Below are positions 63,468 to 64,000 of a DNA stretch of 64,000 nucleotides, in pieces; position 1 is the first letter of the stretch; the number at the start of each line of letters is the position of its first letter. The stretch spans positions 248,001-312,000 of the forward strand of contig NZ_JAGEMM010000001.1 of the NCBI RefSeq assembly GCF_017921815.1, given 5' to 3'. A program made the translations under genes and the position numbers. The notes beneath the pieces are model-generated. The model had not been told where the DNA came from. It ran no database searches and was given only the letters and a program-made list of their open reading frames with translations. Source of the DNA: Microvirga antarctica. GTDB lineage: Bacteria > Pseudomonadota > Alphaproteobacteria > Rhizobiales > Beijerinckiaceae.

Positions 63468-64000
63468 CTAGTGCTTGACCACTTCGCGCAGAGACTGCTC
63501 GAGAATGTCGAGCCCCTCGTCGAGTTGCGCATCCGGAATCGTCAACGGGGCGAGCAGGCGGACGATGTTTGCGTTCACGCCGCAGGAGAGCAGGATGAGG
63601 CCCTTTTCCTGGGCCCGGGCGATGACTGCCGAGGTCAGAGCCGCGTCCGGCTCCCGGGTTTCGCGGTCTGTGACAAATTCAACCGCCACCATCGCGCCGA
63701 GCGATCGGACTTCGCCGATTCCCGACATGGTATTGCTCTTCGCAATGGCCTCAAGACGTTCCTGCATGCGGGCTCCGATGGACTCCGCCCGGGCGCACAG
63801 ATTGTCACGCTCGACGATATCGAGGACCGCGTTGGCGGCGGCAATCCCGATGGGGCTTCCGCCATAGGTGCCGCCAAGACCCCCGGGCGCGGCCGCATCC
63901 ATGATCTCGGCGCGGCCGGTGAGCGCCGCCAGCGGGAAGCCGCCCGCAAGGCCCTTGGCCATCGTGATGAGATCGGGAACCACACCCGCGTGCTCAACCG
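63468..64000 (-). CDS. 4-aminobutyrate aminotransferase-like protein, C-terminal part (5' end outside window)
   Basis: C-terminal part (about 176 residues) of a class III PLP aminotransferase of the GabT type. The Schiff-base Lys lies in LITMAKGLAGGFPLAAL, followed by GGLGGTYGGSPIGIAAANAV, which contacts the cofactor phosphate. The end DILEQSLREVVKH is typical. The reading frame continues past base 64000, so the start is not visible. It may act with the adjacent ThDP enzyme on amino-acid-derived 2-oxo acids or semialdehydes (inferred). Confidence 0.92.
   Translation of the reverse strand, partial: VEHAGVVPDLITMAKGLAGGFPLAALTGRAEIMDAAAPGGLGGTYGGSPIGIAAANAVLDIVERDNLCARAESIGARMQERLEAIAKSNTMSGIGEVRSLGAMVAVEFVTDRETREPDAALTSAVIARAQEKGLILLSCGVNANIVRLLAPLTIPDAQLDEGLDILEQSLREVVKH

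Overview
The window is a 64 kb piece of a GC-rich alphaproteobacterial chromosome, almost certainly from the Hyphomicrobiales (Rhizobiales). Support comes from PopZ, DivK, EipB, the AapJQMP amino-acid transporter, an LdtR-type regulator, ClpS-ClpA, a phasin and DUF1489/DUF2497/DUF3572 proteins. The gene mix resembles Methylobacteriaceae such as Microvirga or Methylobacterium, but that genus-level placement is inference. No transposase, integrase, phage gene or CRISPR array is visible.

Bases 1-38200 are mostly conserved core genome. The window opens inside rnr (RNase R), followed by DUF983, a Nudix hydrolase and rpmG. A strongly base-paired 180-base intergenic segment comes next, then divK, DUF3572, dinB and eipB. 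After ridA, a GDPD-family phosphodiesterase and a FemAB-like acyltransferase comes the clpS-clpA operon with a small membrane protein. A phasin gene follows, whose promoter overlaps a near-perfect operator palindrome. Then come a SPOR-domain D,D-carboxypeptidase, a J-domain protein, panC, a methylcrotonyl-CoA carboxylase-like alpha subunit, mntH, valS-DUF2459, popZ, tolC-pcm, tRNA-Cys, tRNA-Asn, a photolyase, AlaX, a sulfurtransferase, aapJQMP and metC.

Bases 38200-42070 hold a three-gene envelope lipid/sugar operon (PMT-family transferase, polyprenyl-phosphate glycosyltransferase, LAB_N protein) and two small related proteins of unknown function.

Bases 42327-58846 are the accessory highlight: twelve minus-strand genes. 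In transcription order they are a PrtD-type type I secretion ATPase, an HlyD/PrtE adaptor, a 264-residue protein made almost wholly of RTX nonapeptides, a modular family-2 glycosyltransferase, a methyltransferase, a family-4 glycosyltransferase, a coiled-coil membrane protein, a second modular glycosyltransferase-like protein that has lost its catalytic motifs, a second family-4 glycosyltransferase, a polysaccharide pyruvyl transferase, a secreted Asp-box beta-propeller protein and galE. Most neighbours overlap by 4 bases or less. The arrangement suggests coupled synthesis of a pyruvylated surface glycan and secretion of a small calcium-binding RTX protein. TolC, the likely outer-membrane partner, is encoded separately at 25203-26606.

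The right end (59107-64000) has an LdtR-like MarR regulator, a possible 42-residue ORF, a YtcJ-like amidohydrolase, a ThDP-dependent acetolactate-synthase-like enzyme and the 3' part of a GabT-like aminotransferase that runs off the window.
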